NCBI RefSeq assembly: GCF_019711375.1
Contig: NZ_CP081295.1
Span: 2,455,001 to 2,519,000 of the forward strand
Length of the DNA: 64,000 nucleotides
Source: Qipengyuania aurantiaca
GTDB taxonomy: Bacteria > Pseudomonadota > Alphaproteobacteria > Sphingomonadales > Sphingomonadaceae
Reading direction: 5' to 3'
Each line of letters starts with the position of its first letter. Positions within the stretch are counted from its first letter, which is position 1. The notes beneath the pieces are model-generated. The model did no database searches and was not told where the DNA came from. It saw only the letters and a list, made by a program, of their open reading frames with translations. Both the position numbers and the translations under genes were made by a program. This document shows positions 48,026-59,200 of this stretch, piece after piece.

Positions 48026-49777
48026 ATGAGGACTGCCCTTTTGACGAGTGCGGTCCTTGCCGCCTCTGCCTTGGCCATGCCGCTCGCCGCGCAGGACAGC
48101 GCGGACGAGCGGGTGATGGCGCTCGCCGACGAGTATTACGACTACAATCTCGCCGAATACGGCATGACCGAGACCGAGAGCGGCAGCACCGAATGGGGCG
48201 ACCGTTTGTGGAGCGTGACGCCCGAGGCGCAGCGTGAGCGTGCGCTCCGCTATGCCGATATTCTCGACCGCCTTGAGGGAGTGGACCGCAGCGGGCTGTC
48301 CGAAGAGGCACGGACCAATGCGCTGGTGCTCCAGACCTTGCTGGAAAGCGACATTGGCGACGCTCGTTTCGACGAGTGGCAAATGCCTTTCGACAGCGAC
48401 AGCAATTTCTGGTCCTACCTCGCCGGGCGCAGTGCGTTTTCGACCGTCGAGGATTACGAGAACTACATCGGCCGGATGCGCGATTTGCCGCGTTATTTCG
48501 CCGAGCAGACTACTAACGCGAAAATCGGTCTTGCACGCGGGTTCAGCGTGCCGCGTGTCACACTCGAAGGGCGCGATGCATCGATCGAGGCGTATGTCGT
48601 CGACGCCCCCGAGATGAGCCCCTTTTGGGCGCCGTTCGACCAGATGCCGGAGCGTTTCTCTGAAGAGGACAAGGCCCGGCTGACAGCGGCAGGCAAGGCC
48701 GCCATCGCCGAGAGCGTGACACCCGCTTATCGCGACCTGCTCGACTTCTTCCGCAACACCTACTTGCCGCAGACCCGCACCACGCTAGGGGCCAGCGAAT
48801 TTCCCGAAGGCGAGGCCTATTACGCCCAACAGATCCGCCAATACACCACGCTCGACCTGAATGCCGAAGAGATCCACCGGATCGGGCTTGAAGAGGTCGC
48901 GCGCATTACGGCCGAGATGGAAAAGGCAAAGGGCGAGGCAGACTTCACCGGCTCGCTCGCCGAGTTTATCACCTTCCTGCGCACCGACGCGCAATTCGTT
49001 GCCGATACGCCCGACGAGCTGATGGGCGTGGCCGCCTACACCTCCAAGCGTGTGGACGACAAGCTGGGCGAATTTTTCGGCTTCCTCCCGCGCTATCGCC
49101 ATGGCCTTCGCCCCGTCGATCCGGCCATTGCGCCATTCTACACCGCAGGGCGCGGAGGGCTGGAGTATTGCCAGATCAACACGCACGACCTGCCGTCGCG
49201 CCCGGTCTACAACATCCCCGCGCTCACCATGCATGAATGCGCGCCCGGCCATTCCTTCCAGGCGGCCATTGCGCTCGAACGGGATGACGCACCGCGCTTC
49301 CGCCGCCAGACCTATTTCTCCGGCTTCGGGGAGGGGTGGGGGCTCTACACCGAATATCTCGGCAACGAGATGGGCATTTATCGCACGCCTTACGAACGCT
49401 TCGGACAGCTATCCTACGAGATGTGGCGGGCGGCGCGGCTCGTGATCGACACCGGCATCCACCACTATGGCTGGAGCCGCGAGCAGGCAGTCGATTACCT
49501 GTCGAGCCACACGGCGCTATCCGACCGCGAGGTCGGGACCGAGATCGACCGCTATATCAGCTGGCCAGGGCAGGCGCTGGCCTACAAGCTGGGCGAAATG
49601 ACTATCCGCCGCGTTCGCGAAAAGGCCGAAAAGGCGCTTGGCGAGGATTTCGATATCCGCAAATTCCACGATGTGGTGCTCTCGCTCGGCTCGGTGCCGC
49701 TGCCGGCCCTCGAAGAGCGGATCGACGCCTTCATCGCCGATGGCGGGCAAGGCCTGCCCGGAGTGACTTACGAATAA
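48026..49777 (+). CDS. Secreted DUF885 family protein (peptidase-like)
   Basis: A 583-residue exported protein (signal peptide MRTALLTSAVLAASALAMP, cleavage near AAQ/D). DUF885 proteins resemble M32/M3-like metallopeptidases; HECAPGHSFQAAIA (HExxxH-like) and YFSGFGEGWGLYTEYLG (Glu-containing) are visible and would form the metal site. It is likely a periplasmic dipeptidase/oligopeptidase, but activity is unproven. GGGAGAGAG precedes the ATG. Confidence 0.9.
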   Translation: MRTALLTSAVLAASALAMPLAAQDSADERVMALADEYYDYNLAEYGMTETESGSTEWGDRLWSVTPEAQRERALRYADILDRLEGVDRSGLSEEARTNALVLQTLLESDIGDARFDEWQMPFDSDSNFWSYLAGRSAFSTVEDYENYIGRMRDLPRYFAEQTTNAKIGLARGFSVPRVTLEGRDASIEAYVVDAPEMSPFWAPFDQMPERFSEEDKARLTAAGKAAIAESVTPAYRDLLDFFRNTYLPQTRTTLGASEFPEGEAYYAQQIRQYTTLDLNAEEIHRIGLEEVARITAEMEKAKGEADFTGSLAEFITFLRTDAQFVADTPDELMGVAAYTSKRVDDKLGEFFGFLPRYRHGLRPVDPAIAPFYTAGRGGLEYCQINTHDLPSRPVYNIPALTMHECAPGHSFQAAIALERDDAPRFRRQTYFSGFGEGWGLYTEYLGNEMGIYRTPYERFGQLSYEMWRAARLVIDTGIHHYGWSREQAVDYLSSHTALSDREVGTEIDRYISWPGQALAYKLGEMTIRRVREKAEKALGEDFDIRKFHDVVLSLGSVPLPALEERIDAFIADGGQGLPGVTYE

Positions 49778-49798
49778 GCCACCCCGGACAGGACAGGA

Positions 49799-50965
49799 TC
49801 AGGAAACCACCTGTGCGCGATTTTCGTCGCGGTGTTTCTTGAGGTATTTCATGAAGGGCGTGCCGCCGGTGCCGACATCGGGATCGTTGCCTGCGATCGA
49901 ACCGGCCTGCTTGTTTATGTAGCTCGCCGCATATTCGAGATGCCGCGTGCGGAAGCGGGCCGACTGTTCGAGACAGGCGTTGAAGGCGTTCTTCAGCTCC
50001 TGGTTGTCGCTCGCGCTGACGAAATCGCGAAGCGTCGAATGCTTTGCGAGATCTTCGATAAAGCGGCGATGCTCGACCGGGCGGTACTGGTGCAATTCGT
50101 CGAGGAACTGGCGCAGCGGGTCGTCGCTATGGCCGACCTGGAACAGCGCATCCATCGCCGGGACGATGCTGGATTGCGAACCCGTCTGGCCGCGGAAGGC
50201 CTGCGGCTTGCCTTCGTACCGGTCCATCCCTTCGTAGATGAGGCCGCCACCTTCCAGCGCGGGGTTGTTTGCCCAGCCGTGAATGTAGGGGCGCACGCGG
50301 TGGAAATAGATATAGGGATCGCACTGCTCGGGCATCCGGGCGAAGTGCTCGTAGATACGCTCCCAGGCCTCGTCCATTTCCTTAAGCCGCCGGGTCGCCT
50401 CGACCTCGTCGCCATCCTTCGCCAGCGTCACCAGCCGCGCGGCGTTGTCGAGCAGCACACCCGCCTCGGCCTCGATCGCGACATGGACGAGCACGAACCA
50501 GTTCTCATCCGCTCCGCACAGGAAGTTCTGGTGCATGGCGATATTGTCGAGCGTGATCGGCCCCGACTTGTCGAGCCGGTACCAATTGTCGAGGACATAG
50601 CCGGAGTAGGGCAGCAGGGGCGCCTGCCCGAGCCGGTCGGCAAGCGCGCACATCGGGCGCGAGAGGTTTGCCGGGAGATGCCGGGGCGGGGTCGCCTCGC
50701 CCCAGACATAGGCTTGCACGAGGAAGGAATAATGCACCATGGCCGTGCGGACCTCTTCCTCCGCTGCCGTCTGCGCCCATTCGCCGATATCGGGATCGGG
50801 GAGGGCGTCGAGCCAGTGCCGCACGCGGCCTGAGGTCAGCAGTGCGGAGAGTTTTTCGGCGGCTTCGACAATCGGTGCGAAGCGTTCGGGAAGAGTGATT
50901 TCATCGATTTCGTAATGCGAAAGATAGCCGCGTTCGCGGCTCATACCGTAGTCTTTAAGCTCCAT
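49799..50965 (-). CDS. Indoleamine 2,3-dioxygenase family protein
   Basis: A 388-residue heme protein candidate. LPYSGYVLDNWYR, AFRGQTGSQSSIVPAMDAL and YRPVEHRRFIEDL match the IDO family (distal pocket residues and Arg), and the C-terminal RTRHLEYAASYINK carries a conserved His, likely the proximal heme ligand. IDOs open the tryptophan pyrrole ring to N-formylkynurenine; bacterial members (for example PrnB) can do other indole chemistry. No kynureninase or other tryptophan gene is adjacent. Converges with the DUF885 gene. Confidence 0.82.
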   Translation of the reverse strand: MELKDYGMSRERGYLSHYEIDEITLPERFAPIVEAAEKLSALLTSGRVRHWLDALPDPDIGEWAQTAAEEEVRTAMVHYSFLVQAYVWGEATPPRHLPANLSRPMCALADRLGQAPLLPYSGYVLDNWYRLDKSGPITLDNIAMHQNFLCGADENWFVLVHVAIEAEAGVLLDNAARLVTLAKDGDEVEATRRLKEMDEAWERIYEHFARMPEQCDPYIYFHRVRPYIHGWANNPALEGGGLIYEGMDRYEGKPQAFRGQTGSQSSIVPAMDALFQVGHSDDPLRQFLDELHQYRPVEHRRFIEDLAKHSTLRDFVSASDNQELKNAFNACLEQSARFRTRHLEYAASYINKQAGSIAGNDPDVGTGGTPFMKYLKKHRDENRAQVVS

Positions 50966-51080
50966 TTTGATGACTCATCGCCGGGCGCGGGTTGGGCCGC
51001 CCGGTCAACGCGTGCATTCGTATCCATTGTAACCGGTTGGCTCAAGCCAGAGTAGTGGAAAACTCCGCGATGACGTAAGG

Positions 51081-51554
51081 TCAGCCCGTCGCACCGGGAA
51101 AGCGGACGAGGAGGTCGTAGGCAGCCGGGTCGGATGCTCCGGCCAGCTTTACCCCGTTCCGAAGCCAGAACGCGTGTTTCACGATTTCGGCCTGTTGTTC
51201 GATCCCGTAGCGTTCGAGCGCCCAGCCGGGCTTGAGCGAGTAGTCATAGCGCGCCCACGGCATCCGGTGGGTGACGAGATACCACTGGCCCTTGGTCTGG
51301 ACCTGCCAGACATGCACCAGCTCGTGGATCAACAAGCCTTGGCGCATTACGCCCTCGCGCGAGAAATCCTCGCAATAACTCTCTGAGTTTGGGTGAAAAT
51401 GCAGGTGGCCGCGCGGGGCCATCGTGATCTTGCGGGGCTGAAACGGAAACCACTTCCGTCGCCGGATCGTGACACGCGGATAGTCGATCGCATCGCCGAA
51501 GACCGTGCGCGCAAGGGCGATTTCGCCCGGGGTGAGGGGCCGCTCTCCGCCCAC
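51081..51554 (-). CDS. HExxH-containing 'vgr related' protein
   Basis: A 157-residue protein with GGERPLTPGEIALARTVFG at the start and LIHELVHVWQVQ, an HExxH zinc-protease-like motif. In sphingomonads similar proteins are labelled 'vgr related', but no type VI secretion gene is near. The only start visible is GTG 51554 without a ribosome-binding site; the frame stays open upstream into the pcuAC stop (encoding ...SHEEPVPSTCPV) without ATG/GTG/TTG, so the true start is uncertain. Function unknown. Confidence 0.7.
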   Translation of the reverse strand: MGGERPLTPGEIALARTVFGDAIDYPRVTIRRRKWFPFQPRKITMAPRGHLHFHPNSESYCEDFSREGVMRQGLLIHELVHVWQVQTKGQWYLVTHRMPWARYDYSLKPGWALERYGIEQQAEIVKHAFWLRNGVKLAGASDPAAYDLLVRFPGATG

Positions 51555-51616
51555 CGGACAGGTGGACGGGACCGGCTCCTCGTGACTTTCGACCCCGAGC
51601 GTATCGCGAAGATCGT

Positions 51617-52102
51617 TCAGCGATCGTCCCCTGCCGCCTGGATTTCGGCGGTGAAGGTGTGGCGCTTGCCGCCAGCGGCCACCAGCGTGACCTCGGCTGT
51701 TCCGCCAGCGGTCATATCCTCCGCCAAGTCGAAGACCATGACATGCATGCCACCCGGCGCGAATTCGAGGCTTCCACCGGGTTGAATGGTCTGGGGATGT
51801 GCCTCACCCATGACCATCTTTTCGCCTTCCATCATCGACTGGTGGATTTCCGCGCGCCCTGCGCCCGTAACCTCGGCGTTGCGGAAGGTCACGCTGCGCT
51901 CGCCCGCATTGCCGAGATCGAAATAGACGGCAGCGGGATTGCCGCTGACAGGTGGGAGGACCAGCCGCGCGTTTGTGATCTCGATCCCGGCGATCGCGTT
52001 CGCGTCGACAGCCTCTGCGGGCTGCTCTGGCTCCCCACCGCAAGCGGCAAGCGGGATCGAGGCGCCGGCGAGCATCAGCGCGGCAATAATCGGTTTGTTC
52101 AT
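51617..52102 (-). CDS. Copper chaperone PCu(A)C family lipoprotein
   Basis: Delivers Cu(I) to the CuA site of cytochrome oxidase in the periplasm. The 161-residue protein has a lipoprotein signal (lipobox LAAC) and the copper motif HX10MX21HXM spread over IHQSMMEGEKMVMGEAHP and FAPGGMHVMVFDL. AGGAGGG precedes the ATG. No cytochrome oxidase gene is in the window. Confidence 0.9.
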   Translation of the reverse strand: MNKPIIAALMLAGASIPLAACGGEPEQPAEAVDANAIAGIEITNARLVLPPVSGNPAAVYFDLGNAGERSVTFRNAEVTGAGRAEIHQSMMEGEKMVMGEAHPQTIQPGGSLEFAPGGMHVMVFDLAEDMTAGGTAEVTLVAAGGKRHTFTAEIQAAGDDR

Positions 52103-52150
52103 GGCAATTTCCCTCCTGTGACAGGCGCAAAAAACTAGCGCAGGCCATCC

Positions 52151-52178
52151 CTTGTGCCAAGGAAAAGCGCTCCTATAT
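52151..52178 (+). promoter_or_regulatory. Sigma-32 (RpoH) heat-shock promoter of dnaK
   Basis: CTTG (52151-52154), 17 bases, then CCTATAT (52172-52178). This fits the alphaproteobacterial RpoH consensus CTTG-N17-CYTATNT. The transcription start would be near 52185, giving a leader of about 95 bases before dnaK. Confidence 0.85.
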
Positions 52179-52279
52179 CGCCCCTGTAATACACCGTTTT
52201 ATCGAGCTGCCGACCGGTTTTGCCGTTCAAGGGAAACCAGCTGCGCAGCGTCCAATGACTTGAAACAGATGGGGAAACC

Positions 52280-54211
<1,932 letters not shown>

Positions 54212-54230
54212 GACGCCTGATGAGAACTCC

Positions 54231-54270
54231 GCCCCCACCGGTGCAACTGCGCTCCGGTGGGGGTAAGTTT
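54231..54270 (+). terminator. Hairpin/attenuator between dnaK and dnaJ
   Basis: CCCCCACCGG (54232-54241) and CCGGTGGGGG (54254-54263) form a perfect ten-pair stem; TAAGTTTTAG follows. The T-run is interrupted, so partial termination that lowers dnaJ relative to dnaK is more likely than a full stop. Confidence 0.7.
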
Positions 54271-54286
54271 TAGGGCGGGGATTGTA

Positions 54287-55411
54287 ATGTCAGCTACCGA
54301 AATCGATTTCTACGAAGTGCTCGGCGTCAGCCGCGATGCCGATGGCGCGGCCATCAAGAGCGCCTATCGCAAGCTCGCGATGAAGCATCACCCGGACAAG
54401 AACCCGGGCTGCACCGAGAGCGAAAACACCTTCAAGGCGATCAGTGTCGCCTATGATTGCCTGAAAGACCCGCAGAAGCGGGCGGCCTATGATCGCTATG
54501 GCCACGCGGCCTTCCAGAACGGCGGAGGCCCCGGCGGTGCGCATGGCAACGCCGATTTCGGCGATATCGGTGACATCTTCGAGACCATCTTCGGCTCCGC
54601 CTTCGGGGGCGGCGGTGGGCGAGCCCGCCCGCGGCGCGGGGCGGACCTGCGCTACGATATGGAAATCGGGCTAGAAGACGCCTTCCACGGCAAGTCGACC
54701 GAAATCGAGATCGAAGTCAGCAAGGCCTGCGACACCTGTCACGGATCGGGCGCGCAGCCCGGCACCCATGCGCGCACCTGCAATCTGTGCGGCGGGCAGG
54801 GCAATGTCCGCGCGAAACAGGGCTTTTTCGTGGTCGAACGGCCGTGCCCCAACTGCCATGGAGCAGGCGAAGTGATCACCTCGCCCTGTCGCGACTGCCG
54901 CGGCGAAGGGCGCGTGGACGTGCCGCAGAAGCTTGAGGTCGACATTCCTCCCGGCGTCGACACCGGCACGCGCATCCGGCTTTCCGGCAAGGGCGAGGCA
55001 GGACCGCGCGGCGCGCCTGCGGGCGATCTCTACATCTTCGTCCATGTGAAACCGCACGAGATATTCCAGCGCGAAGGCACCACGCTCGCCACGCGTGTCC
55101 CGATCAGTTTCACCAAGGCCGCGCTCGGCGGGTCGATCGAAATCCCCGGCCTCGACGGCGAGGAACTCACTCTCGAAATTCCGGCAGGCATCCAGTCGGG
55201 CAAGCAGCTGCGCCAGCGCGGCGCAGGCATGCCGGTCTTGCAGGGGCGCGGACGCGGGGACATGGTGGTCGAGATCGCGGTCGAAACGCCGACCAAGCTC
55301 AGCAAGGAACAGCGGACGCTCCTCGAACAGTTCCGCGAGCTGGAAACGGGCGATGAATGCCCGCAGTCCAAGGGCTTTTTCGACAAGATCCGCACCGCTT
55401 TCGGCGGCTGA
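54287..55411 (+). CDS. dnaJ: Chaperone protein DnaJ (Hsp40)
   Basis: Type I Hsp40 (374 aa). J-domain with HPD in MKHHPDKNPG, a Gly/Phe-rich linker, four zinc-finger repeats CDTCHGSG, CNLCGGQG, CPNCHGAG and CRDCRGEG, then the substrate-binding domain. The frame extends upstream to 54257, but ATG 54287 begins the J-domain and has GGGCGGGG in front. Follows the dnaK hairpin. Confidence 0.97.
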   Translation: MSATEIDFYEVLGVSRDADGAAIKSAYRKLAMKHHPDKNPGCTESENTFKAISVAYDCLKDPQKRAAYDRYGHAAFQNGGGPGGAHGNADFGDIGDIFETIFGSAFGGGGGRARPRRGADLRYDMEIGLEDAFHGKSTEIEIEVSKACDTCHGSGAQPGTHARTCNLCGGQGNVRAKQGFFVVERPCPNCHGAGEVITSPCRDCRGEGRVDVPQKLEVDIPPGVDTGTRIRLSGKGEAGPRGAPAGDLYIFVHVKPHEIFQREGTTLATRVPISFTKAALGGSIEIPGLDGEELTLEIPAGIQSGKQLRQRGAGMPVLQGRGRGDMVVEIAVETPTKLSKEQRTLLEQFRELETGDECPQSKGFFDKIRTAFGG

Positions 55412-57730
55412 TCACTTGCCCAGGCGTTCGAGCACTTCCGATCGGATTTGCCCGATCAGCTCCGCTGAACAGCGATAGGCACGGGCTTCCTCGTCGAGAA
55501 TGGCGAGGAATGCCCGACGCTTGTAAGAACGCACGCGGTCCGGCTCTGCATCGCCCGGCGTAGTCGAGAAGACGAGATCGATCATCCGCTCGGCCCCGTG
55601 CAGGCGGCCCCATAGATAATCGTTCTCGCGATAAGCCCGGCTGAAGAAGGCGCCGAAATTGTAGAATTCGGTCCCGCGCAAGGTGGCTGCCGTGCCGCCT
55701 TCTCGGATGCTCTTCGCATCGTCCGGGCTGATCCGGTCGACCTTGACGGGGTCGAACTCGGTAAGCCCCTCGTTGCGCAGCAGCGGCAGGGTCGCGACAT
55801 CATAGAATGGGAAGCCGAGATAGGCGAACAGCATCCGGCGCTTGAGGTTATCGGGCATGTCCGCAAGCGCCTCGGCCAGCATTTCTTCCGCCCTGTCGTC
55901 GATCTCGGGCAGCAGGCGCTTGTGTTCGACATGGTCGAGCAGGGCCGCCGGATTGGCTAGGACATTGCCGGCGATCTTACCAAATTCCTCGCCCAGCGCG
56001 CTGACATGCTCCTTTTCGAAATAGAGCGCGAGGATTTCGAAAATCGCGTCACGCCCCTTTTCCAGCGCATCGTCGGGAATCTCGGGGTCCGCCTCCCAGT
56101 CGCGGGCGAGCCGTCGGGAAAGCAGGCGCAGGCGACGAATGCGAAAGCCGATGTCGTGCTCACGGAAGAAGGTGATGGCCTCAGGCGTCGCGCCGCCCTT
56201 CGGATTGGCCAAAGTCGCGAGACCCCGCCGCTGCAATTCGCCGCGCAGTACCTCCGACACCGGCGTATGGTCGCGCAAGTGCAGGGAAGGGGCGGCCTCC
56301 CATGCCAGCTTAGCAAGGCGGGTGACGATACCGCTCAGCTTGGACTGGGCGTAGGAATGGAAGGCGTAGCCCGCCTGTTCGGCCGCCGCCTGCTGGGCCT
56401 TCTGTCGCCAGGCCTTGAGGCGCTTCGGCGTCGGACTGTCGAGGAACAGCGTGTATCCGAACAGCTTCTCGACCGTACGCTCGACCTCGGGGCGTAGCGC
56501 CGCAACGATCCTTCCCAGCCGTTCGGCTTCGCGGCTTTGTTCTTCCAACTGCTCCAGATTGTCGCGAATGGGCTGCTCGCGCGGGATGGTGGAGAGCGAT
56601 CCGAAGATGGCCGAGAAGAACCCAACGTCTTGCTTGCCGCGAGCATGCCTCTCGCTGAAGCGATCGGGCTGGGGATCGACGTAGACGAAGCGGCGGTCGA
56701 CCTCGCGCTGCGCAGGGCGTCCGCTCAGGGCGGCCATGGCGCCTCCAAAGGGTTTGTTCACCAGCACCGAACCGTCGATCAGCGAAACGCTTTCCACCCC
56801 GTCGCGCATGACGTGGACCGGCATTATGCGTTCGAGGAAGGCATCGCGCGTGTCCCATTTCCGCTCGCTTTTTTTCGCAAGCCGATCGATTTCGTCGACC
56901 TTCAGCGGGGGAAAGGCGCCGGGGAAACTCGCCGTGGCACGCGCGGCGAAGACCAGTTCCAGCGGGTTGGCGAAATCCTCGCCGCCAGTTCGCGGCGTCT
57001 TGCGGCGCATGGTGATCGGCAGGCGATGCTCGCTGTCTTCGACCACCGGGGGGCTGTGGAGATGCAGAAGTTCCAGATAGCCGTGGAAGTCGGTCGTGGT
57101 GACGAAGAGGTCGAGCGGATGACCCGGCGGCAGCAGCGGCGCCTCGGCCTCGGTCTCGGCCATGGCGGTGAAGGCGCGTTCGAGCAGGCGGGAGAAACCG
57201 AGCCCGGAGAAGGGCGGTTCAAACCAGCGCCCGCGGATCAAATGCGAGACCTTGCGCCGCACCTCGTCGCGCGTTTCCGGCGCGACCTCGGTCGAGATTT
57301 CATTGCCCGGCCGCGACAGAAGCCAGCTTGCGAGCGGCTGCGCCCACATCTTGCCGCCCGACCACCGCAGTTTCGCATCGGGATCGGTCAGCTCGTCGAC
57401 ATCGGCCACTTCGAGCCACAAATCGGTCAGCGGCTCGAGGCTCTGCCCCGAATAGATGGCCTGCGCGAGGAAGACCGCATTGATGCCGCCCGCGCTCGCA
57501 CCGCTCATGATGTCGGGCAGGACGCGCAGGCGCAGCTGATCGTCCGCCTCGATCTCGCGCAGCAGGTCTAGATAGACGTCGTGCACGCCGCCGCGCGGAT
57601 CGTGGCCGACATGCAGATCGCGGCTTGCCCGGGCCAATTGCCACAGCTCGCGCGTGACCCCGTGCATATAGACCGCAAGGCTGACCCCGCCGTAGCAGAC
57701 AAGCGCGATCCTCAGTTCCTTCTGCCTCAT
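55412..57730 (-). CDS. Patatin-like phospholipase family protein (large)
   Basis: A 772-residue protein resembling the TIGR03607-type 'patatin-related' family. LRIALVCYGGVSLAVYMHG gives the oxyanion region, GASAGGINAVFLA the GxSxG nucleophile motif and DGSVLVNKPFGGA the catalytic DG dyad near residue 375. The C-terminal half is unlike ordinary patatins and of unknown role. The start is uncertain: ATG 57730, or ATG 57778 (16 residues more). The convergent dnaJ ends at the adjacent base. Lipid acyl-hydrolase activity is inferred. Confidence 0.85.
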   Translation of the reverse strand: MRQKELRIALVCYGGVSLAVYMHGVTRELWQLARASRDLHVGHDPRGGVHDVYLDLLREIEADDQLRLRVLPDIMSGASAGGINAVFLAQAIYSGQSLEPLTDLWLEVADVDELTDPDAKLRWSGGKMWAQPLASWLLSRPGNEISTEVAPETRDEVRRKVSHLIRGRWFEPPFSGLGFSRLLERAFTAMAETEAEAPLLPPGHPLDLFVTTTDFHGYLELLHLHSPPVVEDSEHRLPITMRRKTPRTGGEDFANPLELVFAARATASFPGAFPPLKVDEIDRLAKKSERKWDTRDAFLERIMPVHVMRDGVESVSLIDGSVLVNKPFGGAMAALSGRPAQREVDRRFVYVDPQPDRFSERHARGKQDVGFFSAIFGSLSTIPREQPIRDNLEQLEEQSREAERLGRIVAALRPEVERTVEKLFGYTLFLDSPTPKRLKAWRQKAQQAAAEQAGYAFHSYAQSKLSGIVTRLAKLAWEAAPSLHLRDHTPVSEVLRGELQRRGLATLANPKGGATPEAITFFREHDIGFRIRRLRLLSRRLARDWEADPEIPDDALEKGRDAIFEILALYFEKEHVSALGEEFGKIAGNVLANPAALLDHVEHKRLLPEIDDRAEEMLAEALADMPDNLKRRMLFAYLGFPFYDVATLPLLRNEGLTEFDPVKVDRISPDDAKSIREGGTAATLRGTEFYNFGAFFSRAYRENDYLWGRLHGAERMIDLVFSTTPGDAEPDRVRSYKRRAFLAILDEEARAYRCSAELIGQIRSEVLERLGK

Positions 57731-57801
57731 CGCTTTTGCTTGTGCACAGGCGGAGGCGGAAAGGCAATTGCGTTCCATAAATGTTCTGTTAGTGAATTGG
57801 C

Positions 57802-59166
57802 ATGGCCAAGCCGAAGAAACGCTATGTTTGCCAAGCCTGTGGGTCGGTGTCGCACCGCTGGCAGGGGCAGTGCGCCGATTGCGCTGAATGGAACACGCTG
57901 ACCGAAGATGCGCCGGCGACGGTGTTTTCCATGAAGCACGATCTGTCGAGCGGGGGGCGGGCCGTGGAGTTCGTCGATCTCGACAAGCCGGGCGAAATGC
58001 CGCTGCGTCAGAAGACGGGGCTGGCCGAGTTTGACCGCGCACTTGGCGGGGGGCTGGTGCCGGGCAGTGCGATCCTGATGGGCGGCGATCCGGGAATCGG
58101 CAAATCGACGTTGCTGCTTCAAGCTGCGGCCAAAGTCGCGCGCGAAGGGCACAGTGTGGCCTATGTCAGCGGCGAGGAGGCCTCGGGACAGGTCCGTATG
58201 CGGGCCGCGCGCCTAGGGCTGTCCGATGCGCCGGTGAAGCTGGCGGCAGCGACCAGCGTGCGCGATATCCTGACCACGCTCGGCCAGATGGAGACGCCCA
58301 AATTCCTCGTAATCGATTCGATCCAGACCATGCATTCGGACACGATCGAGGGCGCGCCCGGCACGGTCAGCCAGGTGCGCGGCTGCGCTTTCGAGCTGAT
58401 CCGTTACGCCAAGGAAAACGGCGTCGCGTTGGTGCTGGTCGGCCATGTCACCAAGGATGGCAATATCGCGGGGCCGCGCGTGCTCGAACACATGGTCGAT
58501 GTGGTGATGAGCTTCGAGGGCGAACGCAGCCACCAGTACCGCATCCTGCGCGCGCTCAAGAACCGCTTCGGCGCGGTGGACGAGATCGGCGTCTTTGCCA
58601 TGGCGGGGGACGGGCTGGAGGAGGTCGAGAACCCTTCGATGCTGTTCCTGTCCGGCCGCGATCAGCCCATGGCGGGCAGCTCGGTCTTCCCCGCGATGGA
58701 AGGGACCCGCCCGGTGCTGGTCGAGATCCAGGCGCTGATCGTGCGGTTGCAATCGGGGGCGACCCCGCGCCGGGCGGTGGTGGGCTGGGACAATGGCCGG
58801 CTCGCCATGCTGCTCGCGGTGCTGGAGTCCCGCTGCGGCCTCTCGTTCAGTACGGCAGAAGTCTATCTCAACGTGGCGGGCGGCTACCGCCTGTCCGACC
58901 CTGCGGCCGATCTCGCCGTGGCGGCCGCCTTGGTCAGCGCGCTGGCCGACAAGCCGCTCCCGCAGCGCAGCGTCTGGCTGGGCGAGGTGAGCCTTGCCGG
59001 AGAAGTGCGCCCGGTGGCCCATGGAGGGGTGCGCTTGCGCGAAGCGGCGAAGCTTGGCTTCGACAGCGGCTTCGGTCCGACGGATGCAAAGAACGGCTCG
59101 CCCGAACTGCGCTATGCGGAGCTGGGACAACTCTCGAACCTCGTTGACCGCGTGATGAGCAGTTAA
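57802..59166 (+). CDS. radA: DNA repair protein RadA
   Basis: RecA-related branch-migration helicase (454 aa). A C4 zinc finger CQACGSVSHRWQGQCADC at the N-terminus, Walker A GGDPGIGKST, the RadA-specific KNRFG motif (ALKNRFGAVDEIGVF) and a C-terminal Lon-protease-like domain (ADLAVAAALVSALADKPLP). Divergent from the patatin gene and followed by cvpA. Confidence 0.96.
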   Translation: MAKPKKRYVCQACGSVSHRWQGQCADCAEWNTLTEDAPATVFSMKHDLSSGGRAVEFVDLDKPGEMPLRQKTGLAEFDRALGGGLVPGSAILMGGDPGIGKSTLLLQAAAKVAREGHSVAYVSGEEASGQVRMRAARLGLSDAPVKLAAATSVRDILTTLGQMETPKFLVIDSIQTMHSDTIEGAPGTVSQVRGCAFELIRYAKENGVALVLVGHVTKDGNIAGPRVLEHMVDVVMSFEGERSHQYRILRALKNRFGAVDEIGVFAMAGDGLEEVENPSMLFLSGRDQPMAGSSVFPAMEGTRPVLVEIQALIVRLQSGATPRRAVVGWDNGRLAMLLAVLESRCGLSFSTAEVYLNVAGGYRLSDPAADLAVAAALVSALADKPLPQRSVWLGEVSLAGEVRPVAHGGVRLREAAKLGFDSGFGPTDAKNGSPELRYAELGQLSNLVDRVMSS

Positions 59167-59200
59167 TAGACCGCCAACCTGTAGGGGTTAATAGGGTCTT

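Noticed and set aside
57731..58042. Upstream extension of the patatin-like gene
   Set aside because: It overlaps the radA start and lacks family sequence.
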